Shown: positions 38,101 to 50,100 of the stretch, piece after piece
How positions within the stretch are numbered: position 1 is the first letter of the stretch
Layout of the letters: every line of letters starts with the position of its first letter
Source of the DNA: Stercorarius parasiticus
Taxonomy: Eukaryota > Chordata > Aves > Charadriiformes > Stercorariidae
Direction: 5' to 3'
NCBI GenBank assembly: GCA_013396915.1
Contig: VWZL01001987.1
Location: 195,087-259,086, forward strand
DNA length: 64,000 nt
The notes under the pieces: model-generated
The model's database searches: none
Seen by the model: the letters and a program-made list of their open reading frames with translations, nothing else
Told to the model about the DNA's origin: nothing
Position numbers and translations under genes: made by a program

Positions 38101-41100
38101 TGGCTGCGTACCAGAAATTGGCTACAAAATGAGGAACCAACATGAAGCGAATAGAGGGGTTAATTTTTATTCTGCCAGTGTTTGTGGTGAAAAACCAAAA
38201 GAGTTTGCTTCTTAATTACTTGGCAGGGGGTCATCAGGAAGGGTCAGGTTTGCAAAGAGCTGCGTGGTTGATGGCTTGAGGACTTGAGGTAGCGGTCGCT
38301 GGAGTTGGGCACACAGTGGCAGGTGAGGGTTGCTTTGAGTGGAGGGGGAGAGGGGCATGGGAGATGAGTTAGAAACTAGCAATGTAGATAACTTTAAAAA
38401 GTAGCTCAGCTGAGGAAAGATTGGTGTTTTCAGTATGGAGTATGTGCAGCAAAGGTGTGGGGTTTGTTCTTGTGTTTTGGATCTGAGGATTTGGGATTAG
38501 CCATCGTCCTGTTCTCTACCAAAATGGAATCTTTTCATCACCTTTTAAGGAAAGGTAAATATAAAAACAGACATATCCAGAAGCATGTTAGTAGTGCAAT
38601 TTTGAAGGCTGGGAGAAATCTGTAGGAAGATATATTTTTAAAATAATATTTTTTTTTATTTTAATTTATTTTAATAATAATTTTTTTAATCAAAGAAGGT
38701 AAATTATGATCTCTATACAGTAGGAAAAAACTGTTTCAAGGGCATCTGTTAATAAAAGATGAAATATGAATTATGTACCGGGAAAACTGATAAGACTTCC
38801 TAATCACCTTCCTCATAAGAGTGGGGGATTATTGAAAGGAATTTAAAAGATAGCACATCAAAATCAATACAGGAAAGTAGTTTTCATCTAGTCTCCAATT
38901 ACAAACTCTGAAAAGTATTGATATCCTATACATCAAGTCTTACAATTTTATATAGCTGCATAATATAATGAAATATTTGCATGGCTAGCAAGCAACAGTA
39001 TGGATACATGTTTACTTAAAATTTTATGCCTAGTGGTTTGTTGGTTTTGTTACCGTATGCCCAAAACCTGTGACAGACCCTGTGATAGCCACTTATCTTT
39101 CTGCCCCTTGGTTGGAGATTGTTTAGTGGCAATTATTTCTTTATTGCCACCTCCAAAGATTAATTGTGGTGTGCGGAGGTGAATAAATACTGGTTCTTTT
39201 CAGAGTTCAGTCCCAAGGGCAGTGGCAACCTTTTTCCTATGCTGTCCTGTTCCTCCAGCTGCAGTCATCTGTGCCTCTTGGTTGCTGTATACCTGCTGGT
39301 GCTTCGGCAAACAGCTGCTTCAGGAAGCTCAACTGGAAGAATTTTCTTTCTTCTTTTTTTCTTCCCCCCCACCTTTGGCAGAGGGGGGAAGCCCAATTCA
39401 GATTCCTGAACTAACTACACGACCACTCGGCTCAGGGGAAAGGCAGGTGTCCCCTCAACCTGAGTTTGAGCAGAGCAAGCTGCAGCGCTGCTCCAAAGGA
39501 ATACCGCAGATGAACGGCTTTTGAGATGGTTCTGACTTTTGGAAGCTCTGTGCAGGCATATCTCCATTACATATTTCAGTATTTACTGTCAACAGGTAGA
39601 ATACACAGTTTGGATTCTTGAAATTATATGCCTTCTCTTATAGAATTGAAGGCCCTCAAAAGCTTAAAAAAATGAGAAATGAGGAAGTGTTTTAGATTGT
39701 AAATAAAATTCTGTTAAGCTTTGAAATGTGAATTAATTTCTGGATACTAGTGGTGTATATCAAGAAGTTGTGCTGTTGCATTAATACAAGTTGTAATTTT
39801 GTTTTGTGCTCAAGTCTTGAAACATCTTGATTTGCTTTACACATTAAAGTGCTCTTTCATTTCTGTTCTGTTTACAGCTGATATTATTTCAACAGTTGAA
39901 TTTAATTACTCTGGTGATCTTCTTGCAACAGGAGACAAAGGTGGCAGAGTGGTTATATTTCAAAGGGAACAAGAGGTCAGTGACTTGAAAAACAAAAGTG
40001 CTGTTACTACACTGTTCTTGTGTTGCACAGTCTCACTTCATCTTTTCTTTTCATGCTGTGAGGTTTAAATGGTTGGATAGTTTCTCCAATTTAGCCCAAT
40101 TTCTAATGTCTGCCTTGTGCTGAACTTGGTAGGTTAGTTTGGTGTTGGTTCCCCTTCCTCCCTTCAAAAAAAAAATAAAAAGTCCCCAGAATCCAATGAG
40201 TTTGTTATATATGTACCTGGTATGCTCAGTATCATTGTGCAGAATTGCCTTTGGACTTTCTCCTAAACTTTGCATGTGCCTAGTCATATCTGGGATTGTG
40301 TTCTTTAAGAACTCGATATTCCAGACACAATTCTCATCCTCTCCCCCGCCACTGAAGAGCATCTTTATCCTTCCCTTTGAAAAGCTGATGAGAATTTGAG
40401 CCTTTGGTTTTGAGCCTTCTCGTGGATCAGAAATAACAAAATTGATCATGGGATTTTAATTCAGCTTGTATGTGCATGAAGTATGCTAATCCTTAGGTGC
40501 TGTGGGGTTTTTTTTCAGCAGAATCCCACTTCTTTCATTGTGTGGTTCAAATGATGTTAAGTTAACGAACAGCCCTCCAATATTTTGCATTTCATCCTCA
40601 CTGTGATACTATTTATAAAATGTTTTACCAAAAGTGACTTACCTTTTACTGAGCAGATTTTGAGAGGTAGCGAAATGAAAATACTGTTGCTGAAAAAGCT
40701 GCTGAAATGTTATACTACTACACCTAGACAGCTCATAGCTCATTTATCATTTAGTCTGCTGTATAGACTTAACTAAGGCACAGAGAGATCAAGGTCAAAA
40801 GTGTCCACCCGCTCAGGATCTCTGACTTTCTTGATGCTTGTTTAGAGCAGAACTATTATTGGTTGGCTTTCAGCTGTTAGTGCTCAGTTGTTCTGTAAGT
40901 CAAAACCCAGCTGTCACGTCATTTCCTCATAGGGTAACAAAGAACAAAAACCAAACCAAAAAACAAGTCGGACGCAGGAATATTTCACTGTCTGCTTGGG
41001 AGCACATGCAAAATGGGGAAGAGTTGGGCGTGAGGGTCATTTCCCTTGTCATGTGCAAAACTGCAGAATTTCTGGAGTGGAGGAAAAAATCTAAAATAAG

Positions 41101-44100
41101 TATGTAATGCTGGAACCTCAGTAAAGTCCTACAACCAATATTTTTAAAGAGTGGGGATTTTGAACTAGGTGAACTGGGCTAATAACAACTTAGGATAGTT
41201 ATAAAATTTCCCATACACTTTAATTTGGGAAGGCAGGCTGAAATGTTGTGCATCGTGCCCTGACCTTGTATGACATGATTTCAGTTCCAAGCAGCTGATC
41301 TTTCCAACTAAATGTGCAAGTAAAGAGGGAGCGCACTGTCTGGTGCCAGCCAGGGCAGCTCGCTCAAAGCGTGGGTGGCTGGGTAAGGAACGTGGGTAAC
41401 TGCACTGAATCGTGCTAGTTGAGAGGACCCTGTCCAAAATGCTTAGAAGTTAAATGGCAAATAGGGAGTAAAATAATGTGCAGTCTCAGAAGTAACTAAG
41501 ACTCTATACTTGTGAGAGATTGCAGGGAAAAAACCCCTAGCTGAAATAACCTTATCAAAGTTGCCAAGCCGAGTGTGGAAGCGTGAGGAAGTGTAAGGAC
41601 AAAGGTTGCCTTTGCAACCTTGTGTTGGCCAAACAGTCTTCAATCTGGGAGTCACTGCTGGCTGCTCCCCAGTGCTGCGCTGGCTGTCAGTGGCCACGGC
41701 TGCTCCCCAGTACTGCGCTGGCTATCTGTGTCCAGGACAGGGTTTTCCTGCATAGACTCATGCCCGTCTCTGTAAGTGATTTGCTACTTCTGAAATAAGT
41801 GATTCCCGACGGTGTTTTTTTGGGGGGGCTTATTCTTTCAGAAGTCCTGGGCACTGCAGCTTTACAAGTGGGGTTGCTCTCCAGATGAGAATCACTAACA
41901 TTAACTTCTTTGAAAAGCCTGGTAACTAGTCGCCTCAAATTGGATATTGCAAATCTGTGGATACTTGTGACTTTGATCTTTGTTCCGTGCTACCGCATCT
42001 GCCAAGTGAGGATAATCCAAAGGGATCTTCTAGTTCTGTGAGGGGAAAAGTTGTTAGTGTATTTGTAATAGTTTTTGGTACATCATGGTGAGCACTACAG
42101 AATGGCTTAGATTAAAACATGGTAATCCCAGCCTTCAAGTTTTTATAATAAAAAAGGTGGTCTAAGCTTGCTTACAAGCTCTGATACCGCTTCAGGACAC
42201 AGCGTGTTTTAAAGTGAGTAGGAGAGGAGCTAGATCTAATGCTCGTACTGGATCTTGCTGTCCCTTCATCAGAATGACTTTGTGCAATCATGTTTTTATA
42301 AAAAACATGCTTAATTATGTCCTATGTCCTTTAACATTTATTTCCTAGTCTGGAAGCCCCATGTTATGTCCATATTGTGGTGATGAGAGGAATGAGTTTT
42401 GGAAAAGGACGGGGATGGAGGTTAGGTGAAGTGCAGAATGTAATCCCATGGAGTTGGTGGTTTAGGCTTTAGGACGTCGCTAACTTCTCTGCTCCGGTTC
42501 TGGTGAAGCCACCTGGGAGAGGTAGCGTAGCCCAGAGCTCTTCCAGGCACAGACAGGAGCTCCTTTGCAGACAGCAAGGTCTCTTGAAAGTGCTTTGGTG
42601 TGCTAGGTTCTAGGAGTACACACATAGTTATGTATAAAGATATGCTTTTTTAAAAGGAAGTCTATGTGCGATGTATTGATACTAAAATAGATACAGTATC
42701 ATAGAGTAAAAAGTAAAATTCATCAAGATCTGTTGTAAAAAGTTTTTATTTTCTGACTGACAGTTTACTAATGAACCAAGTAACATCAGCTTCAAGAAAT
42801 ATTGTGTTTCCTTGCAGAATAAAAGCCGTCCTCATTCTAGGGGAGAATATAATGTTTACAGTACCTTTCAGAGTCATGAACCTGAGTTTGACTACTTGAA
42901 AAGTCTAGAAATTGAGGAAAAAATTAATAAAATTAGGTGGTTACCGCAACAGAATGCTGCTCATTTCCTGCTGTCTACAAATGGTAAGGAGATTTTATTT
43001 TTGGAAAAGAACTTTTGATGTCATTTGAATATTATGTCACCTGTGATCCACTTCTGGGGTTTTTTTCTGGAGTGTTTTGTGGTGGTTTTAATGTCTTCTC
43101 TAGTTATATGCAAAATATGTTTTGATTGTAACACTCTGTAAATTACTGATTTGTGAATGTAAAAATGATGAAGCAGCAGCAGAATAGACACAGTTATAGA
43201 GCTGCATTCTGTGGATAAACTGACCGTGCTATCACTTTACATACCCTGTTACTCTGCTGTACTGGTTTTGTATAAATGGGTTCCCAGTATGCTGAACTGT
43301 CGCAGAAGTCTCAATTTGACTTGATCATCCTAATTTTGAAATTGATTTTTTTGTGATCTCAGATGAATTTTTAATAAAAGCATTTGAAATGGAAACACTG
43401 TGGTTGCAATGCTCTTCTTGCTTTTCTAATACCAGAACATCATGTGTGCTTTGAAAAGCAACTGTTTAAAAGACAAGTCACTCCAGGAGGGAGTATATTT
43501 ATACCATTTTCACTGTATGTTAGAATACATAAAAGCAGTGCAAAAATTGCAAGTTGGTAATTACAAGTTTTCATGCACTTTGTTTTTTTTTTATTTATTT
43601 CTTCCAGTGTTTTAGTAGTGGTTATTAGGTATTAGGCGTGTTTCATTTTGATGGATCATGGAGCAAGCTGTAGCTGTAAATGTAGAGGCTGTGCACGGAA
43701 AAACTTGCTCATACTGTCAGAGGAATACACTTGTTCCTAACATTTTGGATGACTTTTTGCCTTGTCCTTAAATGACTATGTAAGGGCTAATATCATACCT
43801 GCTGTACTAAATTTTAACAGTGGGAATGACTTCTGTCTACTGGACTTTGAAATACAAATAATCTTCCTTTGATTGAAGTCTTACTAAATTTTAAGCAGTC
43901 TTTAAACTGTCATCGTAAGTGCTTTAAAGACATGCAGTAGCTTGGGGAGGAGAGGTTTGTTCCCAATTCGCCAAGGATCTCTCTCCTGATGTATACTTAC
44001 TCGCTTCCCTTCGTAAGACCTGGGAAGCTCATGCCCTTGGACACAGAACCCAAAAATAACGGGGCAGGTCCTGTGCTCACTTACTGCCTTTGGTTGTCTC

Positions 44101-47100
44101 TTAGCAGACACCTGGGACAAATTTGGCTTTCCTTAAGGTAGTTAAGTGTAATTAGTTCATGGGTTTGTTGGGGTTTTCCCTAGCACTTGTCCGTTAAAAA
44201 TAATATAGATGGTCGTACAGGGCTTGTTGGTGAATTTTGGTAATTGGTGTGCAAAACTTCCCTTGTGAAGGGTCGTTTTGGTGAAAGGTAGTCATGGGCC
44301 TTATTGTTCAGGAAGAAATTTGTCTTTTATTCAAACTGAACATTACATTGGAGTTAAAATGGAATCTATATTTTTTTTTCTCTCCATTTACTGGTATTTT
44401 CATGCATTTCCCATCTGCACCCTCCAAGGGCATGTCTCTGGTATATTTTTTTCTCATGTATCAGTTCTGGTAAACAATATAGCTGGAAGGCAAAGTACGT
44501 CTAGTACAGGTAGGGCAGGCTGTACTCCGTATTACATTGTTTAAAGGATTCCCTCAGGGTCCTTTCTGTTGCAAGCAGTGGAAACCTGGATAGATAAATA
44601 ATATCCACTCTGACTCCATTATTTAGTGATTTTATTTTGAATTTAATTCATTCTCAAGCATGTGACTTTTTGTTGATTTTAGATAAAACTATTAAATTAT
44701 GGAAAATAAGTGAAAGGGATAAAAGAGCCGAAGGTTATAATTTAAAAGATGAAGATGGAAGACTTAGGGATCCTTTCAGAATCACAGCACTACGGGTATG
44801 TTTCTGCTTTCTGACTTTAAATACCTTTTTGCATGTACACCTCTACCTTTGTAATACCAAAGCCGTCAACTGAAATGTGTAGATTAAAAATGATGCTTTG
44901 GTCAGGGTCATTGAAAACTCTTATAAAAAATGGAGACACTTCTTTATACAAATATAACTATTAAATAAGGTTCCTCTGGAAAACTTGAGGCAAACTTCCA
45001 TGGTTATAATATTATAATGAATTATTAGCTTCCCAATAGTTTGGTTTGGTTTTTTTCTTGGAACATTTTAGCATATTTAAAATTTAAACTTTTTAAAAAT
45101 TAAAATATTTTGTTAGAGACAGCCTTCGTCCACCTCCGTTTATTCAAATTGTAGAAAAAGATACACTGATTCATTGACAGCAATAAAATATAACAAAAGG
45201 CTATTCAAGCCTGAAAATGCAGCATTTTGAGCACCTGGCTGGGCCTGCACTGCTTCTGTACTCAGGTCATAGAAAGCAAAGGCTCCTCCTGCTGTGTTCT
45301 TAAAATAGTCCAAAGCCTTAGTGCGACATGATGAAAAGTGCAGGGAAGGCATTTCTTTTGGAGGCCCATAGCACATTGACTTGTCCTGGCCATGCCTGGT
45401 GCGTAGAACGCAGTGCTGCCGTGGCTGTGCCGCTGGCTGGGAAGGAGCAGGAGGGGCCCCGGGATAACCTATATCCACTCTGGGAGCTGCCCTCTCCTAC
45501 GGGCAGGGAGGGTCCTTCTGCTTGGCCAAAAGCACGTGCCATTGGGAAGTTAGGAAGGATTTGGCTTTGATTGTATTGATGGTATTTTTTTTCCCTCGAC
45601 ATTACTCATGTTTAACTTGTTTGGCTTTTTTCTGAGAAGACTAAAAAATTTAAACAGGGTGCTGGGTATTCTGTGGGTAGGTAGAAGGTTTCTTTGTTAG
45701 AGGCAGGTTATGAGAATGTGGAAAAGGTATACTTGAATAGTCTTGACGTTTTTCCAGTTGCATAGTGATGTAGAATTGAACTGAGGCTCTCACTACTTTC
45801 AAAGCCAATGCTACCCCTAACTGTATAGGGACTATGCGGTTGCAGGGTTTTTTTGGGGTGTTTTGCCTTGCTTTTGCTTAAATTGAAGATTTAACTGAAG
45901 CTTTAGGTACACGTGAGCCTAATGCCATGATCATGTCAGGAAAGGATATCTGCTTCCTCTGGAAAGTGTCATTCTACTCAGCGTCTGGGAGCCAAGATCT
46001 GATTGAGTATTCTAGTGAAAATATCTAAAAACAAGAAAATAAATTATGATACAGTGCCTTATCCCAGTGGTTGGAAGTAGGTACAGATGACATTTTGTAG
46101 ATGACATTGTACAACTTTGCCCTTTTGCAGGAACCTTATACCCATGTGGGAACACACAGGGCCCAGAATATGGCCTAATGGTTTTACCTGGTACTGACTG
46201 TATCACTGAAGGGAGTGCAGTAGCATCTTCTTGAAACATTAATATATTTAGGAATCATCATGCTGAATGGGGGGAAGCAACAAAAAGCAAGAACCTCTCT
46301 CTTACAAGTTAGTCTTCTAAATTTGCTGCTTTTCTGGGAAAGGATGGTTGGGCTGAGGTGCAGACCTTGCCAGGCACTACATCTTCCAAGCAGTGATGGT
46401 GGAATCAACCAAGTCTGAGCAACGATTGGCAGAAGGGGGGGGAAAAACCTTGCCTGGAGTTACTTCCATATGTTAAAATGATCAGGTTTTAGAGATCTAG
46501 AGCACATGTACCTTGGGCTTTTATGGGCTTTGTTTGCATGTTTTGTTACAGAAACCTAATCCCCCTGTTTGTTTATAAAGAAGTAGACATACAGAAGCAG
46601 CAGCACTTCAGAGCTGCACCCTTTGCATAGGGACCGTGGCATTTCTAAGTACCATTCCTGATAACTCACATTAATGCATTTTTGATTTCACAGCCAGGCT
46701 AGGAACACTCATGTGGTGAGATAGGGAAATTGCCTAATAAGAAGTAATGGATTAATTTTAATCATTACAGTCTGATGTAAACAGACTGTGAGATACAAAC
46801 ATGATGAAAGCAATTACAGAGCTCTTGAATTGATTTGTTTCTTGTTCCAGGAAGAGAGATTATCTTGGACACTGTCATAACTTTTTTCTTGGTTGGCTGA
46901 TGTAGGTTAGTGTTCTGTTGAACTGTGTGTACTGGAACAGTGCAGGACATCCTTGGGCAACCTTAAAACTATTCACTCGCTGCTCAGTGAGGAGCTAGAG
47001 GGAAGCTTAGTCCACCCCAACAAACCCTATCACCCTTTAGATCAGGTAATTGGGGAAATAGGGCATCGTGTGTTCCGAAAATCGTACTGACTGTTCAGTG

Positions 47101-50100
47101 AACACATCGGGGATTTTCTTTGCAAACTGCTCTTAGCAATTTCACAAGCACCCCTCTAAGATATGGGGGGCATTTTTAAGCACTTGTTTCAAATGAACAG
47201 AATCTTTGAATATTGTTAGAGCAACACACCATTCTCCTGCTGGGTGAGGTACGAAGCTGCTGTATTTGACAGGTGACTTCTGCACAAGTCAGTGGCTGAG
47301 GTTTTGTGTTGGTAGTATGGCAAGTCAACATTCATAGGTTATTTTATTACTTGAAAAGTATTTAGCCACTAAATGAAAACAGAAATCTGTGGTGTGCAAT
47401 TCACTAGTATCTTCTGAATTAGAAATCAGTTTTATGCCAAAATTGACTGTTCTTTTTCATGTTTCAGGTGCCAATATTGAAACCCATGGACCTAATGGTA
47501 GAAGCAAGTCCCAGAAGGATATTTGCAAATGCACATACTTATCACATAAACTCTATTTCAGTAAATAGTGATCATGAAACATACCTTTCTGCAGATGACC
47601 TAAGAATTAACCTATGGCATTTAGAAATCACAGATAGAAGTTTTAGTATCCTTTTTTGTTCTCTGTGAACACTGGGCCACATCTAAGTTGTGTATATTTA
47701 AGAGAATCACTTTAATGTTACCAATCAGAGTAGGTGTTTGAATCTGGGGATTAGAATATAGGATTTTAAAACCTGGAGGTTTAATACAGTGAAAGCAGGT
47801 CTTAAGGTGCTCTCATTCTTTCTTGAGTGCAAGCATTCTTCCCATGGAAAACTGCCAGTAGAAATATCATCGATAGTTTGGTTTGTAAAGAGAAAATGAG
47901 CAATTTCGGGAGCATCCTGTATTTGTGGAGTTCATTTGACTTAAGAGTTGAAAGATTTGACAAGTAGATTCTTCGTTACTGTAGATACTTCTTTCCAAAG
48001 TTTAAGGTCTCTTAACTGATTAAGTGACACTTCTCCTAAAGAAAACAAATTTTAACTTTTCCATGTCAAATGATGTCATCAACTGGAGAAATAATTTGAA
48101 AATCTTTTTTGCAAGCACGTGTATCCAAAACTAATAGTGTGTCCTACAATGACAAATCTGCAGAAAATAAAAGTAAAATAATGCAGTAAAATAAAAGTTG
48201 CCGAAATACTGGGGTCATACGCAAGTTTTTCTAAAACTTTAGGTAAATAGATGAAGTATATTCAGTGTCCAATACGAAGTGTTAAGGAGGCTCGAGAGTA
48301 GTCTGAAGTTCTCCTGCGTCTGCTAAAGTTCATTTGTAAAATCTAGATGATTTATTTTTCAGATCTACCCAGGTCACTTTAATTTGTGTAGATTTCACAT
48401 GGTGGAAATTAAGATCTTGCCCTGTTTTTCTATGTGGTATTTTTAACATTTTTTAATAATTATCTGCTAGAAGTGATTTGAGTGTGAAATGTTACGTGCC
48501 TTTACAACACCCTTCCCAGATATTGTAGATATTAAGCCTGCTAACATGGAGGAGCTGACGGAGGTGATTACTGCTGCCGAGTTCCACCCTCACCACTGTA
48601 ACGTCTTTGTCTACAGTAGTAGCAAAGGAACTATTCGACTCTGTGACATGCGCTCCTCGGCCCTCTGTGACAGGCATTCAAAATGTAAGTTAAGCTGCAT
48701 CTTTCGTCAATGGGTTTCTTGCTTTGTTTTCATGCAAGATAGAGTGTATAGGCTTATAAATGAATGTACCAAGTTCTGCTTCTTGGTAAAGAGCATACAA
48801 GGTAAGGGGTGGTAGTTTTGTAGAATGGAACATTTTAATTGTCTTGTTCTAGGCCATCAACAAGCAGAAGTGTAGCATGAGACAATTGACGATCTGACTC
48901 TGCTCCTGTTTACCCATTTATGCATCATAAAGTGATGGGAACAAGTGCTTTTGGCACCAGTGAGACCTGTCTTCTGTCCAGACTCAGTCTTGGTGCTTCT
49001 CAAAGGTATCTGCTTATCAAATGCCAGTTCAGGGCAGTTTATTCACCTTTGTGCATTAGAAACTGGGCTGATGCTGCCAGAATCCATTTACTGTGTGACC
49101 ATTTGCAGCTCCTCGCATAGAATTAATTCTTAAGAATATGCACTGCATTTGAAGCGAATTTCCAGGGTGAAAGGTGAACGCTCTGTAGTCTGCTGAGCCA
49201 CCTAAACTTATGTAGGTGAGGAGAGCTTTTCTGTTGAAGCCGTAAGGATAACTGCCTACACCTTGCACGCGGCCTCTTGTTTCTTGTTCACTACTGTAAT
49301 AACTGTGGTTTAATCGCGTTACTAGTCCTGTGGGGTGAGCTACCATACTGATGTTTGCAGGTAAGCTTTCTGTAGTGCAGATAAGGTTTTCTTATTGGTG
49401 GAAGGAATTTGTGCAATGGGATGTGTAGAATGCTAGGCCACTTCATTTGTTTGACTTAGTGTTGCATTAAATTACTTAGAAGCACTTTAATTTTTTAACT
49501 GCTTGTCACTGAATAACATCCTGTTAAAAAGGATCTATTCAAAACTGAAATACATAGTTCTGGGTAGCTTGTGTCATAAAACATTGACTCCAAGATTAAC
49601 TCTTCAATTTGAATAGTGTATTTCTTTATCTGCTTTCGAAAAGCATACCAATTGTGTTTCAAGTGTAGATACTAATATTTCGTTTCGGTAGGTTGTGCTG
49701 TACAAATCTTGTTCAGATCTAGAGAAAAGTCCGTTGTACAGTAGTCTCAAAATTCATGGGTCGTGCTTTAAGATACTGTGTTTGGGATGCTGGTGTTTTT
49801 GTCTGCTGTTGTTGACCATGATTTGTAGATCAGGTGTAATGTTTATTGTATCCATGTGCTGGGGTTTGGGGTTTTTTCTCTCATTCATCCCTAAGACCTG
49901 TGAATTGCAGTTCGCTGGTGCTGTGCTCCAGCTGCCAATGTTGGAGATAGGCATCTAGCAATCTGATGACTAAGAACGAGCATAACATTGTTTAAAAGGA
50001 GCTTATTTTTTAAAGCATTTAACAGCAACTTTCTTTAAAAAGAAACTAGTGTATTGATTTAAAATCTTCCAATTATGGAAAGATGTTCGAAGCTGTAAAA

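Noticed and set aside
45140..45602. GC-richer patch in intron 4 as a possible cassette exon or processed insertion
   Set aside because: The frames match nothing known. No splice-site pair keeps the B55 propeller frame, and B55 proteins have no extra domain here.
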